Assembly: GCF_900101175.1 (NCBI RefSeq)
Contig: NZ_FNFQ01000003.1
Location: 1 to 64,000 of the forward strand
DNA: 64,000 nucleotides
Direction of reading: 5' to 3'
From: Stenotrophomonas pavanii
GTDB taxonomy: Bacteria > Pseudomonadota > Gammaproteobacteria > Xanthomonadales > Xanthomonadaceae
This document shows positions 44,293 to 53,646 of the stretch, one piece after another. The first letter of the stretch is position 1; every line of letters starts with the position of its first letter. The notes beneath the pieces are model-generated. The model searched no databases, had not been told where the DNA came from, and worked only from the letters and a program-made list of their open reading frames with translations. The position numbers were made by a program, and so were the translations under genes.

Positions 44293-47292
44293 ATGAAGGC
44301 TTACAGCATCAAGCGGGCGGCGTTGTGCGTCGCTCTCGGGGCGTGTCTGGGCGTGATCGCGCCCAGCGCATTCGCACAGGATGGTTCAGTGGTCGGCCGG
44401 CTGGTCAGCGATGCCGGCCAGGTCCCGGCCGGTGCCACGGTGACCGTACGCAACCCGGCAACGGGCTTCGTCCGCTCCGTGCAGGCCGACGCCAACGGCA
44501 GCTACCGCATTCCGCTGCTGCCGGTCGGCACCTATGACATGGAGGTGAGCCTGCCCGGCGGAGGGGCCAGCCGCGTCGGCCAGGTGACGGTCAGCCTCGG
44601 CAGTGCCACCACGGTCAACGTGCCGCTGGGTGCGGTCAGTACCCTGGGCACGGTCGAAGTGCGGGCGCCGCAGGTGGTGTCGATGGTGGACGTGAAGTCC
44701 ACCGAGTCGGCCACCAACATCACCCGCGAGGAGCTGTCGCGCCTGCCGGTGGACCGTGACATCACCGCCGTAGCGCTGCTCGCGCCGGGAGCCGTGAAGG
44801 GCAAGGGGTCACTCGGCGGGCAGGGCATTTCCTTCGGCGGTTCGTCGGTGGCCGAGAACACCGTCTACATCAATGGCCTGAACGTCACCGACTTCTACAA
44901 CCGGGTCGGCTTCTCGTCGGTGCCGTTCTCGTTCTACCAGGAATTCCAGGTCAAGACCGGCGGCTACTCGGTCGAGTTCGGGCGCAGCACCGGTGGTGTC
45001 ATCAACGCGGTGACCCGCTCGGGCAGCAACGATTTCAAGGCCGGCGCCGAGCTGGTGTTCGAGCCGCGGGCATGGCAATCGCAGGCACGTGATCGCTACG
45101 ACGGCAGCGGCAGCCGCTACATCACCGCCAGCCGCGACGACTACAGCCGCAGCGCGCTGAATGTGTTCGCTTCCGGTGCGCTGGTGCAGGATCGCCTGTT
45201 CTTCTTCGGCATGTACGAGGCGCGCGACTACCGCCCCACCTCGACCAATGACGCCGGTACGCGCCTGAGCCAGGGCAAGGCCGATGATCCGTTCTGGGGC
45301 GGCAAGATCGACTGGCAGATCACCGACAACCAGATGCTGTCGCTGTTCGGCTTCTCGGACAAGAGCAAGACCCTCACCGACGTCTACGCCTACGATTACG
45401 CCACGGGGCAGACCGTGGGCGAGCGCAGCAACCAGATCTACAACACGGTGGGTGGCAAGAACTGGTCCGGTACCTACAGCTGGCAGGTCAACAACGACCT
45501 GACCATGAAGCTGATGTACGGCGAGAACAAGCGCAACCGTGTGCAGAGCTCGTTGATGGACGAGAACTGCAACCGCGTGTTCGACAATCGCACCGCCAGC
45601 CAGGGCGTGCCGCCATCGCTGCAGGGTGACCGCGGCTGCACCAGCAGCTCGCAGCTGGAATCCGCGCTGGACACCCGCAAGGCTGCACGCGCCGATTTCG
45701 AATGGACGCTGGGCAACCACCTGCTGCGCTTCGGCCTGGACCGCGAAGAGAACACCTCCGACTACAGCCGTGCCTACCCGGGGCCCGGCGGCCTGCGCTA
45801 TGACATCTATGCCCGCACACCCGGCAGTCCGCTCAATGGTGGCGTGGTGCCGGCCAGCGGCCTGGTCGCGCGCACCCGTCGCTATGAAGTGGAAGGGGCC
45901 TTCGAGACGATCAACTCGGCCTACTACCTGGAAGACAACTGGCAGGTGACGCCGAATCTGCTGCTGAACATGGGCCTGCGCCTGGAAGCCTTCGACAACA
46001 AGGGCGGCGACGGCAGCAGCTACATCAAGATCGACGACATGCTGGCCCCGCGCCTGGGCTTCTCCTGGGACGTGCGCGGCGATGGCACGACCAAGGTGTT
46101 CGGCAACCTGGGCCGATACTTCCTGCCGGTGGCCAACGTCATCAACATCAAGCAGGCCGGTGGCTTCCTCGACGAGCGGACCTGGTATGAGTTCCTCGGC
46201 TACAGCGGCGCGGCCAACAACATCCCCAACCTGGGCGCACAGATCGGGCCGGTGGACAACTCGCAGGGCGACGGCAGCGTGCCGGACCTGCGTGCCGAAG
46301 TGAACCGGGACATGGACCCGGTCTACCAGGACGAAGCGATCCTCGGTTTCCAGCAGATGATCAACGAAGCCTGGTCGGTGGGGGCGAGCGTGACCTATCG
46401 CCGCCTGCACAATGCCATCGATGACATGAACATCACCGCGACCGGCCAGTGTGGTGCCATCGACGGGGTGTGGATCATGGGCAACCCCGGGCGCACCAAT
46501 ACCGTCTGGGGCGACACCGACTGCGATGGCCGCAACGACGGCTGGATCAGCATCGATACGTCGAAGGAAGGCTGGGCACTGTACGACGACAACGGCAACT
46601 ACGTCGGCCAGCGCGGCTGGGTGAAGCCCAAGCGTGACTACAAGGCGCTGGAACTGCAGGTCGACCGCGCCTGGGACGGCAAGTGGGGCTTCAACGCCTC
46701 CTACACCCTTGCATACGGTCGCGGCAACGCAGAAGGCCCGGTCAACTCCGATACCGACTTCGCCGACGCAGGGCGCACCGAGAACTTCGACAACCCGTGG
46801 GTCAACTACCGCGGCTACGGCTATCTGGCCAACGACCGCCGCCACCAGTTCAAGTTCCGTGGCAGCTACGCATTGACCGAGAACCTCAGCGTGGCGGCCA
46901 CGCTGGGCGTGCAGTCGGGCAGCCCGATTACCCGCTTCGGCGCCGGTAATCCGTTCGACGACACCGACTTCCACAGCTACTACGTGTGCGTGTCCAACTG
47001 CCAGTCGACGGTTCCGTCCCAGCGCGTGTTCGTGCATTCGCCACGCGGTGGCGACGGCCGCACGCCCTGGACCTATGACCTGGACGTGAGCGTCTCGTAC
47101 AAGGTGCCGATTCCCACCGATCTGCGCCTGAAACTGGCGGTGTACAACGTGCTCAACCAGCAGCGCGTGGTGACCGTGGACCAGGACTACGAGCCGCAGG
47201 ACAGCATCGGTACGCCGAACCCGCTGTACCGCTACGGCACCGGCTTCCAGTCGCCGCGCTACGCGCAGCTGACCGTCACCTGGGCCTACTGA
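44293..47292 (+). CDS. TonB-dependent receptor, Oar-like with CarboxypepD_reg domain
   Basis: 999 residues. Signal peptide to SAFA-QDG, then a carboxypeptidase-regulatory-like beta-sandwich (about 30-105), the plug domain (about 115-225, with AENTVYINGLNVTDFYNRVGF and VEFGRSTGGVINAVTRSG) and a 22-strand barrel to the C-terminal aromatic end VTWAY. Oar-type receptors import peptides or large solutes with energy from TonB. Its position between peptidase genes suggests uptake of murein-derived peptides. GGAGAGAGCAGGGG precedes ATG 44293. A TonB box was not identified with confidence. Confidence 0.93.
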   Translation: MKAYSIKRAALCVALGACLGVIAPSAFAQDGSVVGRLVSDAGQVPAGATVTVRNPATGFVRSVQADANGSYRIPLLPVGTYDMEVSLPGGGASRVGQVTVSLGSATTVNVPLGAVSTLGTVEVRAPQVVSMVDVKSTESATNITREELSRLPVDRDITAVALLAPGAVKGKGSLGGQGISFGGSSVAENTVYINGLNVTDFYNRVGFSSVPFSFYQEFQVKTGGYSVEFGRSTGGVINAVTRSGSNDFKAGAELVFEPRAWQSQARDRYDGSGSRYITASRDDYSRSALNVFASGALVQDRLFFFGMYEARDYRPTSTNDAGTRLSQGKADDPFWGGKIDWQITDNQMLSLFGFSDKSKTLTDVYAYDYATGQTVGERSNQIYNTVGGKNWSGTYSWQVNNDLTMKLMYGENKRNRVQSSLMDENCNRVFDNRTASQGVPPSLQGDRGCTSSSQLESALDTRKAARADFEWTLGNHLLRFGLDREENTSDYSRAYPGPGGLRYDIYARTPGSPLNGGVVPASGLVARTRRYEVEGAFETINSAYYLEDNWQVTPNLLLNMGLRLEAFDNKGGDGSSYIKIDDMLAPRLGFSWDVRGDGTTKVFGNLGRYFLPVANVINIKQAGGFLDERTWYEFLGYSGAANNIPNLGAQIGPVDNSQGDGSVPDLRAEVNRDMDPVYQDEAILGFQQMINEAWSVGASVTYRRLHNAIDDMNITATGQCGAIDGVWIMGNPGRTNTVWGDTDCDGRNDGWISIDTSKEGWALYDDNGNYVGQRGWVKPKRDYKALELQVDRAWDGKWGFNASYTLAYGRGNAEGPVNSDTDFADAGRTENFDNPWVNYRGYGYLANDRRHQFKFRGSYALTENLSVAATLGVQSGSPITRFGAGNPFDDTDFHSYYVCVSNCQSTVPSQRVFVHSPRGGDGRTPWTYDLDVSVSYKVPIPTDLRLKLAVYNVLNQQRVVTVDQDYEPQDSIGTPNPLYRYGTGFQSPRYAQLTVTWAY

Positions 47293-47309
47293 GGCCCGGT
47301 GCCGGGACG

Positions 47310-48866
47310 ATGCGCATGCAGGCACTGGGGATGCTGGCCGCGCTGGTGGCTTTTCCGGCGGCGGCGGTCGATACCGCCTCCGTCGAGGCCGATGTCGCCG
47401 CCGTGGTCCGGCACGAGCACCTGCCCGGGCTGGCCATGGCGGTGGTCGACAACGGGCAGGTGGTCTATCGCCACGCCGAGGGCGCGCGTGGCGATGGCGG
47501 CCGCATCGACGAGGACACGCTGTTCAAGATCGCCTCCAACAGCAAGGCGATGACTGCCGCGCTGCTGGCGCGGCTGGTGCAGCAGGGCAGGCTGCGCTGG
47601 GATGATCCGGTGCAGCGGCATCTGCCGGGCTTCCGCATGCACGATGCATGGGTGGGCCAGCAGATGCAGGTGCGCGACCTGCTGATCCACAACAGCGGCC
47701 TGGGCCTGGGCGCCGGGGACCTGATGCTGTGGCCGGAACCGAACGCATTCACCCGCGCCGACATCATCGCCGGATTGGCGCACCTGACGCCGGTCAGCAG
47801 CTTCCGCAGCCACTATGCCTACGACAACCTGATGTACGTGGTGGCTGGCGAAGTGGCCGCTGCGGCGGGTGGCAAGCCGTACGACCAGTTGATGCGCGAG
47901 CAGGTGTTCGAACCACTGGGCCTGTCGCGCTGCCAGGTGGGGGCGTGGTCGGTGAAGCGCGTGGGCAACGTGGCGCAGCCGCATGCCTGGCGCGGCGATC
48001 ACAATGAGGTGGTGAACGCCGACGCTGACATCAGCCCGGATCTGCCGTCGATGGCCGCTGGCGGCATCCGGTGTTCGCTGCGCGACATGACGCGCTGGAT
48101 GCAGGTGCTGCTCGATCCCACCCTGGCGCCCGGCTGGCTGGATACGGAGCAGCGCCGCACGCTGTGGACCCTGCACATGCCGATGCCGCTGGGTGAGCGC
48201 CAGCGGCGCTGGGACAACGCGCATTTCTACGGCTACGGCTATGGCTGGCGCGTGTCCGACATGGACGGCCAGTGGAAGGTGGCGCACACCGGCACGCTGT
48301 CCGGCATGTATTCGTCGCTGGCGCTGCTGCCCGACCGCAAGGTGGGCGTGGTCATGCTGATCAACGGTGATGGAGAGGATGCGCGTACCGCATTGATGCA
48401 GGCCGCGCTGAAGCGCTTTACGGCGCCGGACGATGCGCGTCCGGCGCTGGAGTACCTGGCCGAACTGAAGGCAGACCAGGCGGCGCGCGCGGCAAGCGGC
48501 CGTCGGCGGCCGGCGACGTCGGAGGCACGGCCGACATCGGACGCCGATCTGCCGCGCTGGCAGGGCCGCTACACCGATCCGTGGCTGGGGCCGGCCTCGC
48601 TGTGCCCGGGCAAGGACGGCCTGCGTTTCAGCGTGCACAAGTCGCCCCGGCTGCAGGCGGCTGTGCTGCAGCTGCAGGGGCGCTGGCTGCTGCGCTGGGA
48701 TACGCTGGGCGACGACGCACAGGCCTGGCTGCAACCCGGGGACGGTGCGTCGCCCACGCTGGACCTGCGCGCCATCGATCCGGACATCGACTTCAGCTAT
48801 GACTTCCAGGACCTGCATTTCACTCGTACTGGCGACTGCGCTGGCGGCGACCACCGGCGCCGCTGA
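47310..48866 (+). CDS. Beta-lactamase-fold serine hydrolase
   Basis: 518 residues, signal peptide ending at AAAV-DTA. The class C-like active site is present: Ser76-x-x-Lys79 (ASNSK), Tyr171-x-Asn173 (YDN) and HTG at about 327. A C-terminal DUF3471-like domain follows (about 410-500). Relatives act as D-Ala-D-Ala carboxypeptidases or D-amino peptidases. It lies 17 bases after the receptor gene. The last 68 bases overlap the start of the dipeptidase gene, which points to coupling. Confidence 0.9.
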   Translation: MRMQALGMLAALVAFPAAAVDTASVEADVAAVVRHEHLPGLAMAVVDNGQVVYRHAEGARGDGGRIDEDTLFKIASNSKAMTAALLARLVQQGRLRWDDPVQRHLPGFRMHDAWVGQQMQVRDLLIHNSGLGLGAGDLMLWPEPNAFTRADIIAGLAHLTPVSSFRSHYAYDNLMYVVAGEVAAAAGGKPYDQLMREQVFEPLGLSRCQVGAWSVKRVGNVAQPHAWRGDHNEVVNADADISPDLPSMAAGGIRCSLRDMTRWMQVLLDPTLAPGWLDTEQRRTLWTLHMPMPLGERQRRWDNAHFYGYGYGWRVSDMDGQWKVAHTGTLSGMYSSLALLPDRKVGVVMLINGDGEDARTALMQAALKRFTAPDDARPALEYLAELKADQAARAASGRRRPATSEARPTSDADLPRWQGRYTDPWLGPASLCPGKDGLRFSVHKSPRLQAAVLQLQGRWLLRWDTLGDDAQAWLQPGDGASPTLDLRAIDPDIDFSYDFQDLHFTRTGDCAGGDHRRR

Positions 48867-49512
48867 GCCACCGCGCGTTTCACCGGCCACCGACGCGGCC
48901 AGTGCCGGACTGGTGGAGATCCGCACGGTGTCGCCGCGCATCGACCTGGATATCCGCTATGCCGGCGCCAACAACTTCACCGGCGCGCGCGTGCCCGGCT
49001 ACGAGGCGCCTTCGTGCTACCTGCTGGCGCCGGTGGCGAAGGCACTGGCACAGGTGGAACAGGACCTGCGCGCCGATGGCTTCGGCCTGCGCCTCTACGA
49101 CTGCTACCGGCCGGTGCGTTCGGTGCAGGCCTTCATGGCCTGGGTGAACGATCCACACGAACGCTCGCGCAAGGCCCTGCAATACCCTGACCTGGACAAA
49201 CCGCGCCTGCTGGCCGACGGCTACATCGCCGAGCGCTCCGGCCACAGCCGCGGTGCCACGGTGGATCTGGGCCTGCTGGATTGCCGCAGCGGAACGTGCA
49301 CGCCGTTGGACATGGGCACGGACTTCGATTTCTTTGGCCCGCGTGCGCATACCCAGACCCGCGGGCTGAGCGCTGCACAGCAGGCGAACCGCCGTCAGCT
49401 GGTGCAGGCGATGGCGCGCCACGGCTTCGTCAACTATCCGCAGGAGTGGTGGCACTACACCCTGCAGCCCGAACCGGATCCCGGCACCGCGTACGACGTC
49501 CCAGTGCTTTAG
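48799..49512 (+). CDS. ddpX: VanX/DdpX-type D-Ala-D-Ala dipeptidase
   Basis: 237 residues. The zinc site is complete: His149 and Asp156 (SGHSRGATVDLGLL) and His219, with catalytic Glu216 (EWWHY) and Arg104 (YDCYRP). It splits D-Ala-D-Ala, the end of the murein stem peptide. ATG 48799 gives a signal peptide (MTSRTCISLVLATALAATTG), so it acts in the periplasm. A nutritional role, as for E. coli DdpX, fits the setting better than vancomycin resistance, which would be meaningless in a Gram-negative. The start is inside the end of the serine hydrolase gene. Confidence 0.92.
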   Translation: MTSRTCISLVLATALAATTGAAEPPRVSPATDAASAGLVEIRTVSPRIDLDIRYAGANNFTGARVPGYEAPSCYLLAPVAKALAQVEQDLRADGFGLRLYDCYRPVRSVQAFMAWVNDPHERSRKALQYPDLDKPRLLADGYIAERSGHSRGATVDLGLLDCRSGTCTPLDMGTDFDFFGPRAHTQTRGLSAAQQANRRQLVQAMARHGFVNYPQEWWHYTLQPEPDPGTAYDVPVL

Positions 49513-49555
49513 CGTTTGTTGGCAGGGGCGCCCTCGACAATTTCCGCTGCTCTTG

Positions 49556-49670
49556 GTAGCTGTCGACCTTGGTCGACACGGTAGATCCACGCCATGCGTG
49601 GGTGCTTTCCGTTCAACCCCGGAGATATTCGATCTCGATGGAGATTCATCCACGCATGGCGTGGATCTAC
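49556..49670. repeat. Cluster of three GTAG-type palindromes
   Basis: GTAGCTGTCGACCTTGGTCGAC at 49556-49577, GTAGATCCACGCCATGCGTGG at 49581-49601 and its inverted form ATCCACGCATGGCGTGGATCTAC at 49648-49670, two different bodies in one gap. Confidence 0.85.
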
Positions 49671-49737
49671 CGGGGCCAGCGGATTGGGTCCGGGGCAGAT
49701 CCCTTACACTGGCCGCCATCCCACTGTTGCCCACGCG

Positions 49738-50109
49738 ATGAACCTTCCCCTGCACTTCGGCCTGCTCGGCACCCTGGAAGCGGGCGCCATCGCCCTGCTG
49801 GTCGGCCTGCTGGTGTACCTGCTGTGGTCGCGGCTGTGCCGGCTGCTGCACTGGTCGATGGGCCATGCGATCGGCTGGGCCTGCGTCATCTCGGTGGTGA
49901 TCTCCGCCGGCATCGATGCGTGGAAGCTGTTCTACATGGGCATCGTGCGGCTGGAATCACCGCTGTATGCGCGCCTGTTCCTGGCCACCATCCATGATCC
50001 GAACGAACTCGGCAGCCGGGTGGTGCTGGAAATCGCCGGCGCGCTGGCCGGGGTCGCACTGGGCTGGGTGATGTTCAGTTCGCGGTCATCGGAAAAAACC
50101 GTCGACTGA
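49738..50109 (+). CDS. Small inner membrane protein, unknown
   Basis: 123 residues with three or four membrane helices (about 10-30, 40-60, 95-112) and a charged end SSRSSEKTVD. The loop around IDAWKLFYMGIVRLESP is presumably periplasmic. ATG 49738 is the first plausible start after the repeat cluster. I do not recognise the family. Confidence 0.75.
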   Translation: MNLPLHFGLLGTLEAGAIALLVGLLVYLLWSRLCRLLHWSMGHAIGWACVISVVISAGIDAWKLFYMGIVRLESPLYARLFLATIHDPNELGSRVVLEIAGALAGVALGWVMFSSRSSEKTVD

Positions 50110-50341
50110 CGCAGGTTTTTCGTTGCCTCGCGGTTAAACGCCAACGCGTTGAATGCCGGGCTTATGAGCCACTCACTTCCTGCTAACCACCGCGCTAACG
50201 CATGCGCGCTGGCCAGTGGTTAATCATGCGTGTGGGCGCCGGTTGAGGGGCAAAATCGATTCAGAAACGCGGTGGCAGGGTAGGTGCCGTGCGGAAACAA
50301 CAGGCCGCGCAACACCACCCAACAGGTAGGAGACACCCCTG
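50110..50341. other. Intergenic region with inverted repeats before the EF-hand gene
   Basis: CAACGCGTTG (50142-50151) is a perfect palindrome. Further on, TAACCAC (about 50184) and GTGGTTA (about 50216) form outer arms around GCGCTAACGCATGCGCGC, enough for a hairpin. These may be protein sites or a 5' leader structure. TAGGAG precedes the gene. No clear promoter hexamers were fixed. Confidence 0.4.
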
Positions 50342-50752
50342 ATGACTATTCGCAACCGCAAGCCCCTGATCGCCCTGATCGTCGCCGCCGCCAGCGTGCT
50401 GGCCCTCCCGGCGATGGCCCAGTCGGCCAAGCAGCAGGCCGCGCATGCGCAGAATGAAGCCGCGCAGGCCCAGCAGGCGGCGGCACAGGCGGGCCAGGCG
50501 GCCGACCAGGCCTCCAACGCGGCTGCAGCGGCCTCGGCGCAGGCCAACGGCGGTGGCCAGACCTGGGCCAGCATCGATACCGATGGCAACGGCACCATCA
50601 GCAAGTCCGAGGCCCAGGTGAACGCGGGCCTGGCCCAGGTGTTCGACCAGGCCGACAGCAACAAGGACGGCGAGCTGAGCGCCGACGAGTACAAGGCCTA
50701 CGTGGCCGCCCAGCAGGCCGGCGCGGGTGCCGGCGCGGCGCAGGGCCGTTGA
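50342..50752 (+). CDS. Exported EF-hand protein
   Basis: 136 residues. Signal peptide ending at AMA-QSA, an Ala/Gln-rich coiled region (about 28-68, AAHAQNEAAQAQQAAAQAG) and two EF-hand loops: DTDGNGTISKSE (79-90) and DSNKDGELSADE (105-116), both with the calcium-ligand positions filled. It is likely a periplasmic calcium-binding protein. A strong terminator follows. The role is unknown. Confidence 0.88.
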   Translation: MTIRNRKPLIALIVAAASVLALPAMAQSAKQQAAHAQNEAAQAQQAAAQAGQAADQASNAAAAASAQANGGGQTWASIDTDGNGTISKSEAQVNAGLAQVFDQADSNKDGELSADEYKAYVAAQQAGAGAGAAQGR

Positions 50753-50786
50753 TCCAGACTAGATTCGGGAAGACCGGTGCATGGAA

Positions 50787-50815
50787 CCCGGGCGGCGGTG
50801 GCCGCCCGGGTTTTT
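50787..50815 (+). terminator. Rho-independent terminator after the EF-hand gene
   Basis: CCCGGGCGGC / GCCGCCCGGG stem followed by TTTTT. Confidence 0.9.
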
Positions 50816-50846
50816 CCCGTCATCGCGGCCCCTGTATCCTTGGCCG

Positions 50847-51599
50847 ATGAACACCTCCATGCCTGCGCCATCGCGCGCCATCGGCCTGGTCGGTTTTGAC
50901 GGTGACGATACGCTGTGGAAGAGCGAGGACTACTACCGCAAGGCCGAGCAGGATTACCTTGACCTGTTGTCGCGCTACGTCGACGTGCACGACACCCAGA
51001 CCGCGCGCCACCTGCTGGAAGTGCAGCAGCGCCACCTGGGCACCTTCGGCTACGGCGTGAAGAGCATGACCCTGTCGATGATCGAAGCGGCCATCGACAT
51101 CACCGGCCAGCGCATCGACGCCCGGGACATCCAGCGCATCCTCGATATCGGCCACGACACCCTGCGTCACCCGGTGGAGCTGATCGACGGGGTACGTGAC
51201 GCGGTGGCGGCCATTGCCGAGCACTACCCGGTGGTGCTGATCACCAAGGGTGACCTGTTCCACCAGGAAGCGAAGATCAAGGCCGCCAACCTGGGCGAGC
51301 TGTTCCCGCGCATCGAGATCGTCTCCGAGAAGGACCCGGAAACCTACGCTCGCGTGCTGGCCGAGTTCGACCTGCCGATGGAGCGCTTCGTGATGGTCGG
51401 CAACTCGCTGCGTTCGGATATCGAGCCGGTGGTCACCCTCGGTGGCTGGGGCGTGCATACCCCCTATGCGGTGACCTGGGCCCACGAGACCCAGCACGGC
51501 GTGGCCGATGACGAGCCGCGCATGGTCACCGCCGATACTGCCCGCGACTGGCCGGCTGCGCTGGCGGCGATCGAGGCCAAGGCCGCCGCGGCAGCCTGA
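50847..51599 (+). CDS. HAD-family hydrolase
   Basis: 250 residues with the HAD motifs: GFDGDDTLWKSE (motif I, the first Asp as nucleophile), VVLITKGD (motif II) and VMVGNSLRSDIEP (motif III/IV). A helical cap sits between motif I and II. The family is mostly phosphatases; the substrate cannot be told. ATG 50847 was chosen as the start close to motif I; the longer frame starts before the terminator of the EF-hand gene. Confidence 0.9.
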   Translation: MNTSMPAPSRAIGLVGFDGDDTLWKSEDYYRKAEQDYLDLLSRYVDVHDTQTARHLLEVQQRHLGTFGYGVKSMTLSMIEAAIDITGQRIDARDIQRILDIGHDTLRHPVELIDGVRDAVAAIAEHYPVVLITKGDLFHQEAKIKAANLGELFPRIEIVSEKDPETYARVLAEFDLPMERFVMVGNSLRSDIEPVVTLGGWGVHTPYAVTWAHETQHGVADDEPRMVTADTARDWPAALAAIEAKAAAAA

Positions 51600-51630
51600 C
51601 AGGGCGCGGCGGCTGCGGCAGAATCGGGGC

Positions 51631-52119
51631 ATGAACCACCGACTGCGCGCGCTGTTGCTGTCCCTGCTGCTGGTGCCGGCCACCGTGCTGGCCCAGCAGA
51701 CCGCCGAGCGTTCGGCGGACTACACGGTGGAAACCGGTGACCGCTGGATCGATGCCCAGCTGCAGGACATCAACCACTACGCCGAACGCTACCCCGACGC
51801 CTTCCTCGATGAAGTGTCGCGCTACGCCGATGTCCCCCGCGGCTACCTCAATGCGCTGTTCACCACCCATGGCTGGCAGGCCGGGGATATCTATTTCGCC
51901 TGTTTCTGGGCCAAGGCCAGCGCACAGACCTGCCGCGACAGCGTGCGCGCCTTCAGCCAGAACCCGGAGGGGGGCTGGGAGGCCGTGGTGAAGCGCATGC
52001 CCACCAGGCCGGAGAACCTGCATTACCGTGCCGTGCGCCACGCCATCGTGGCCAGCTACCGGCACTGGGACCGGCCGATTACCCTGGATGCCACGCTGAA
52101 GCGACAGTTGAAGCGGTAG
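51631..52119 (+). CDS. Exported conserved protein, unknown
   Basis: 162 residues with a signal peptide ending at TVLA-QQT. The mature part is helical, with WIDAQLQDINHYAERYPDAF, ACFWAKASAQTCRD (two Cys that may pair) and a basic end LKRQLKR. It lies 31 bases after the HAD gene on the same strand. The TAG stop (52117-52119) comes from the GTAG of a SMAG element. Function unknown. Confidence 0.8.
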   Translation: MNHRLRALLLSLLLVPATVLAQQTAERSADYTVETGDRWIDAQLQDINHYAERYPDAFLDEVSRYADVPRGYLNALFTTHGWQAGDIYFACFWAKASAQTCRDSVRAFSQNPEGGWEAVVKRMPTRPENLHYRAVRHAIVASYRHWDRPITLDATLKRQLKR

Positions 52120-52187
52120 TGCCGGCCGCTGGCCGGCAACTGCACCCTTCCAGGCATCAGGAGGTTGCCGGCCAGCGGCCGGCGCTA
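52116..52187. repeat. SMAG inverted pair giving a stop codon
   Basis: GTAGTGCCGGCCGCTGGCCG at 52116 and its inverted copy ending at 52187. The first GTAG contains the stop of the preceding gene. Confidence 0.9.
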
Positions 52188-52279
52188 CCCGGTCATGTTG
52201 CTCTGCATATCGCCGCCGCACCGCGCTCCGGCGACAATACGGGTCCGAGCTGTTCCCTGTTCCCGTAATCGAGTGACTG

Positions 52280-53644
52280 ATGAGCGCCTCTTTCGTTTCG
52301 CCTGATGTGATCCGCCGCCTGTTCGCGCAGGCCATGTCCCGCATGTACCGCACCGAAGTGCCGCTGTACGGCACGCTGGTGGAACTGGTGGAGCGGATCA
52401 ACGCGCAGGTGCTTGCCCAGGACCCGGCACTGGCCGCGCAGCTGCAACGCAACGACGAGCGTGCGCGCCTGGACGAGGAGCGCCACGGCGCGATCCGCGT
52501 CGGCACCGCCGAGGAACTGGCCACGCTGCGCCGCCTGTTTGCAGTGATGGGCATGTACCCGGTCGGCTACTACGACCTGTCGGTGGCCGGCGTGCCGGTG
52601 CACTCCACCGCGTTCCGGCCACTGACCGGCGCGGCGCTGGCGCAGAATCCGTTCCGCGTGTTCACCTCGCTGCTGCGCCTGGAGCTGATCGAAGACGAAG
52701 CCCTGCGTGCCGAATCGGCGAAGATCCTGGCACGCCGCCGCATCTTCACCGACGGTGCGCTGGCGCTGATCGACCAGGCCGAGCGTGACGGTGGGCTGTC
52801 GCAGGCCGACGCCGAGCGCTTCGTCGATGAAGCCCTGGAGACCTTCCGTTGGCACGGCGATGCCACGGTCGACCTGCCGACCTACCACGCGCTGCACAAC
52901 GCGCACCGGCTGGTGGCCGACGTGGTCAGTTTCCGCGGCCCGCACATCAACCATCTGACCCCGCGTACGCTGGACATCGACGCCGCGCAGGCGGCGATGA
53001 TCGAGCACGGCATGGCGGCCAAGGCGGTGATCGAAGGCCCGCCGCGCCGCGCCTGCCCGATCCTGCTGCGCCAGACCAGCTTCAAGGCGCTGGAAGAGGC
53101 CGTGCATTTCCCGGATGCGGACGGTGGCGATGCCGGCACCCACACCGCGCGCTTCGGCGAGATCGAACAGCGCGGCCTTGCGCTGACCCCGAAGGGCCGC
53201 GCGCTGTACGACCAGCTGCTGTCGCAGGCACGTGATGCCGGCGGCGAAGGCAGCACCGGTGGCGACTACGGCCAGCGCCTGCAGGCGGTGTTCGCCAGCT
53301 TCCCGGATGACCATGACACGCTGCGCCAGGAAGGATTGGGCTACTACCGCTATCAGCTGACCGACGCCGGCCGCGCCGCGCCGGAGCGCGTGGCCGATCT
53401 GCCGGCCGAAGTGCTGGTGGCCGCAGGCCTGGCCACGGCCGATCCGATCGTCTACGAGGATTTTCTGCCGGTCAGTGCCGCGGGCATCTTCCAGTCGAAC
53501 CTGGGCGGCGAAGAACAACGCGCGTATGCCGCGCATGCCAACCGCGAGGCCTTCGAGCAGGCGCTGGGCGTGGCGGTGAATGACGAGTTCGAGATCTACG
53601 AGCGGCTGCAGGCCGAATCGCTGGCGGCGTTGCGCACCGCGTAA
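52280..53644 (+). CDS. hglS: 2-oxoadipate dioxygenase/decarboxylase (HglS, DUF1338)
   Basis: 454 residues of the DUF1338/YdcJ family, which has a VOC-type fold. The metal ligands expected from HglS are visible: His in VPVHSTAFRPL (about 112), His in GPHINHLTPR (about 224) and Glu in FGEIEQRG (about 293). In Pseudomonas HglS turns 2-oxoadipate into D-2-hydroxyglutarate in D-lysine breakdown. No other lysine pathway gene is adjacent. ATG 52280 follows GAGTG. Confidence 0.88.
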   Translation: MSASFVSPDVIRRLFAQAMSRMYRTEVPLYGTLVELVERINAQVLAQDPALAAQLQRNDERARLDEERHGAIRVGTAEELATLRRLFAVMGMYPVGYYDLSVAGVPVHSTAFRPLTGAALAQNPFRVFTSLLRLELIEDEALRAESAKILARRRIFTDGALALIDQAERDGGLSQADAERFVDEALETFRWHGDATVDLPTYHALHNAHRLVADVVSFRGPHINHLTPRTLDIDAAQAAMIEHGMAAKAVIEGPPRRACPILLRQTSFKALEEAVHFPDADGGDAGTHTARFGEIEQRGLALTPKGRALYDQLLSQARDAGGEGSTGGDYGQRLQAVFASFPDDHDTLRQEGLGYYRYQLTDAGRAAPERVADLPAEVLVAAGLATADPIVYEDFLPVSAAGIFQSNLGGEEQRAYAAHANREAFEQALGVAVNDEFEIYERLQAESLAALRTA

Positions 53645-53646
53645 AG

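Noticed and set aside
44809..47325. 838-codon minus-strand open frame
   Set aside because: It is antisense to the TonB-dependent receptor and has no signal peptide, motif or ribosome site.
48799..49512. Vancomycin-type resistance gene
   Set aside because: The protein has a signal peptide and lies with murein-peptide genes, and no vanH, vanA or vanRS is present; a nutritional dipeptidase is more likely.
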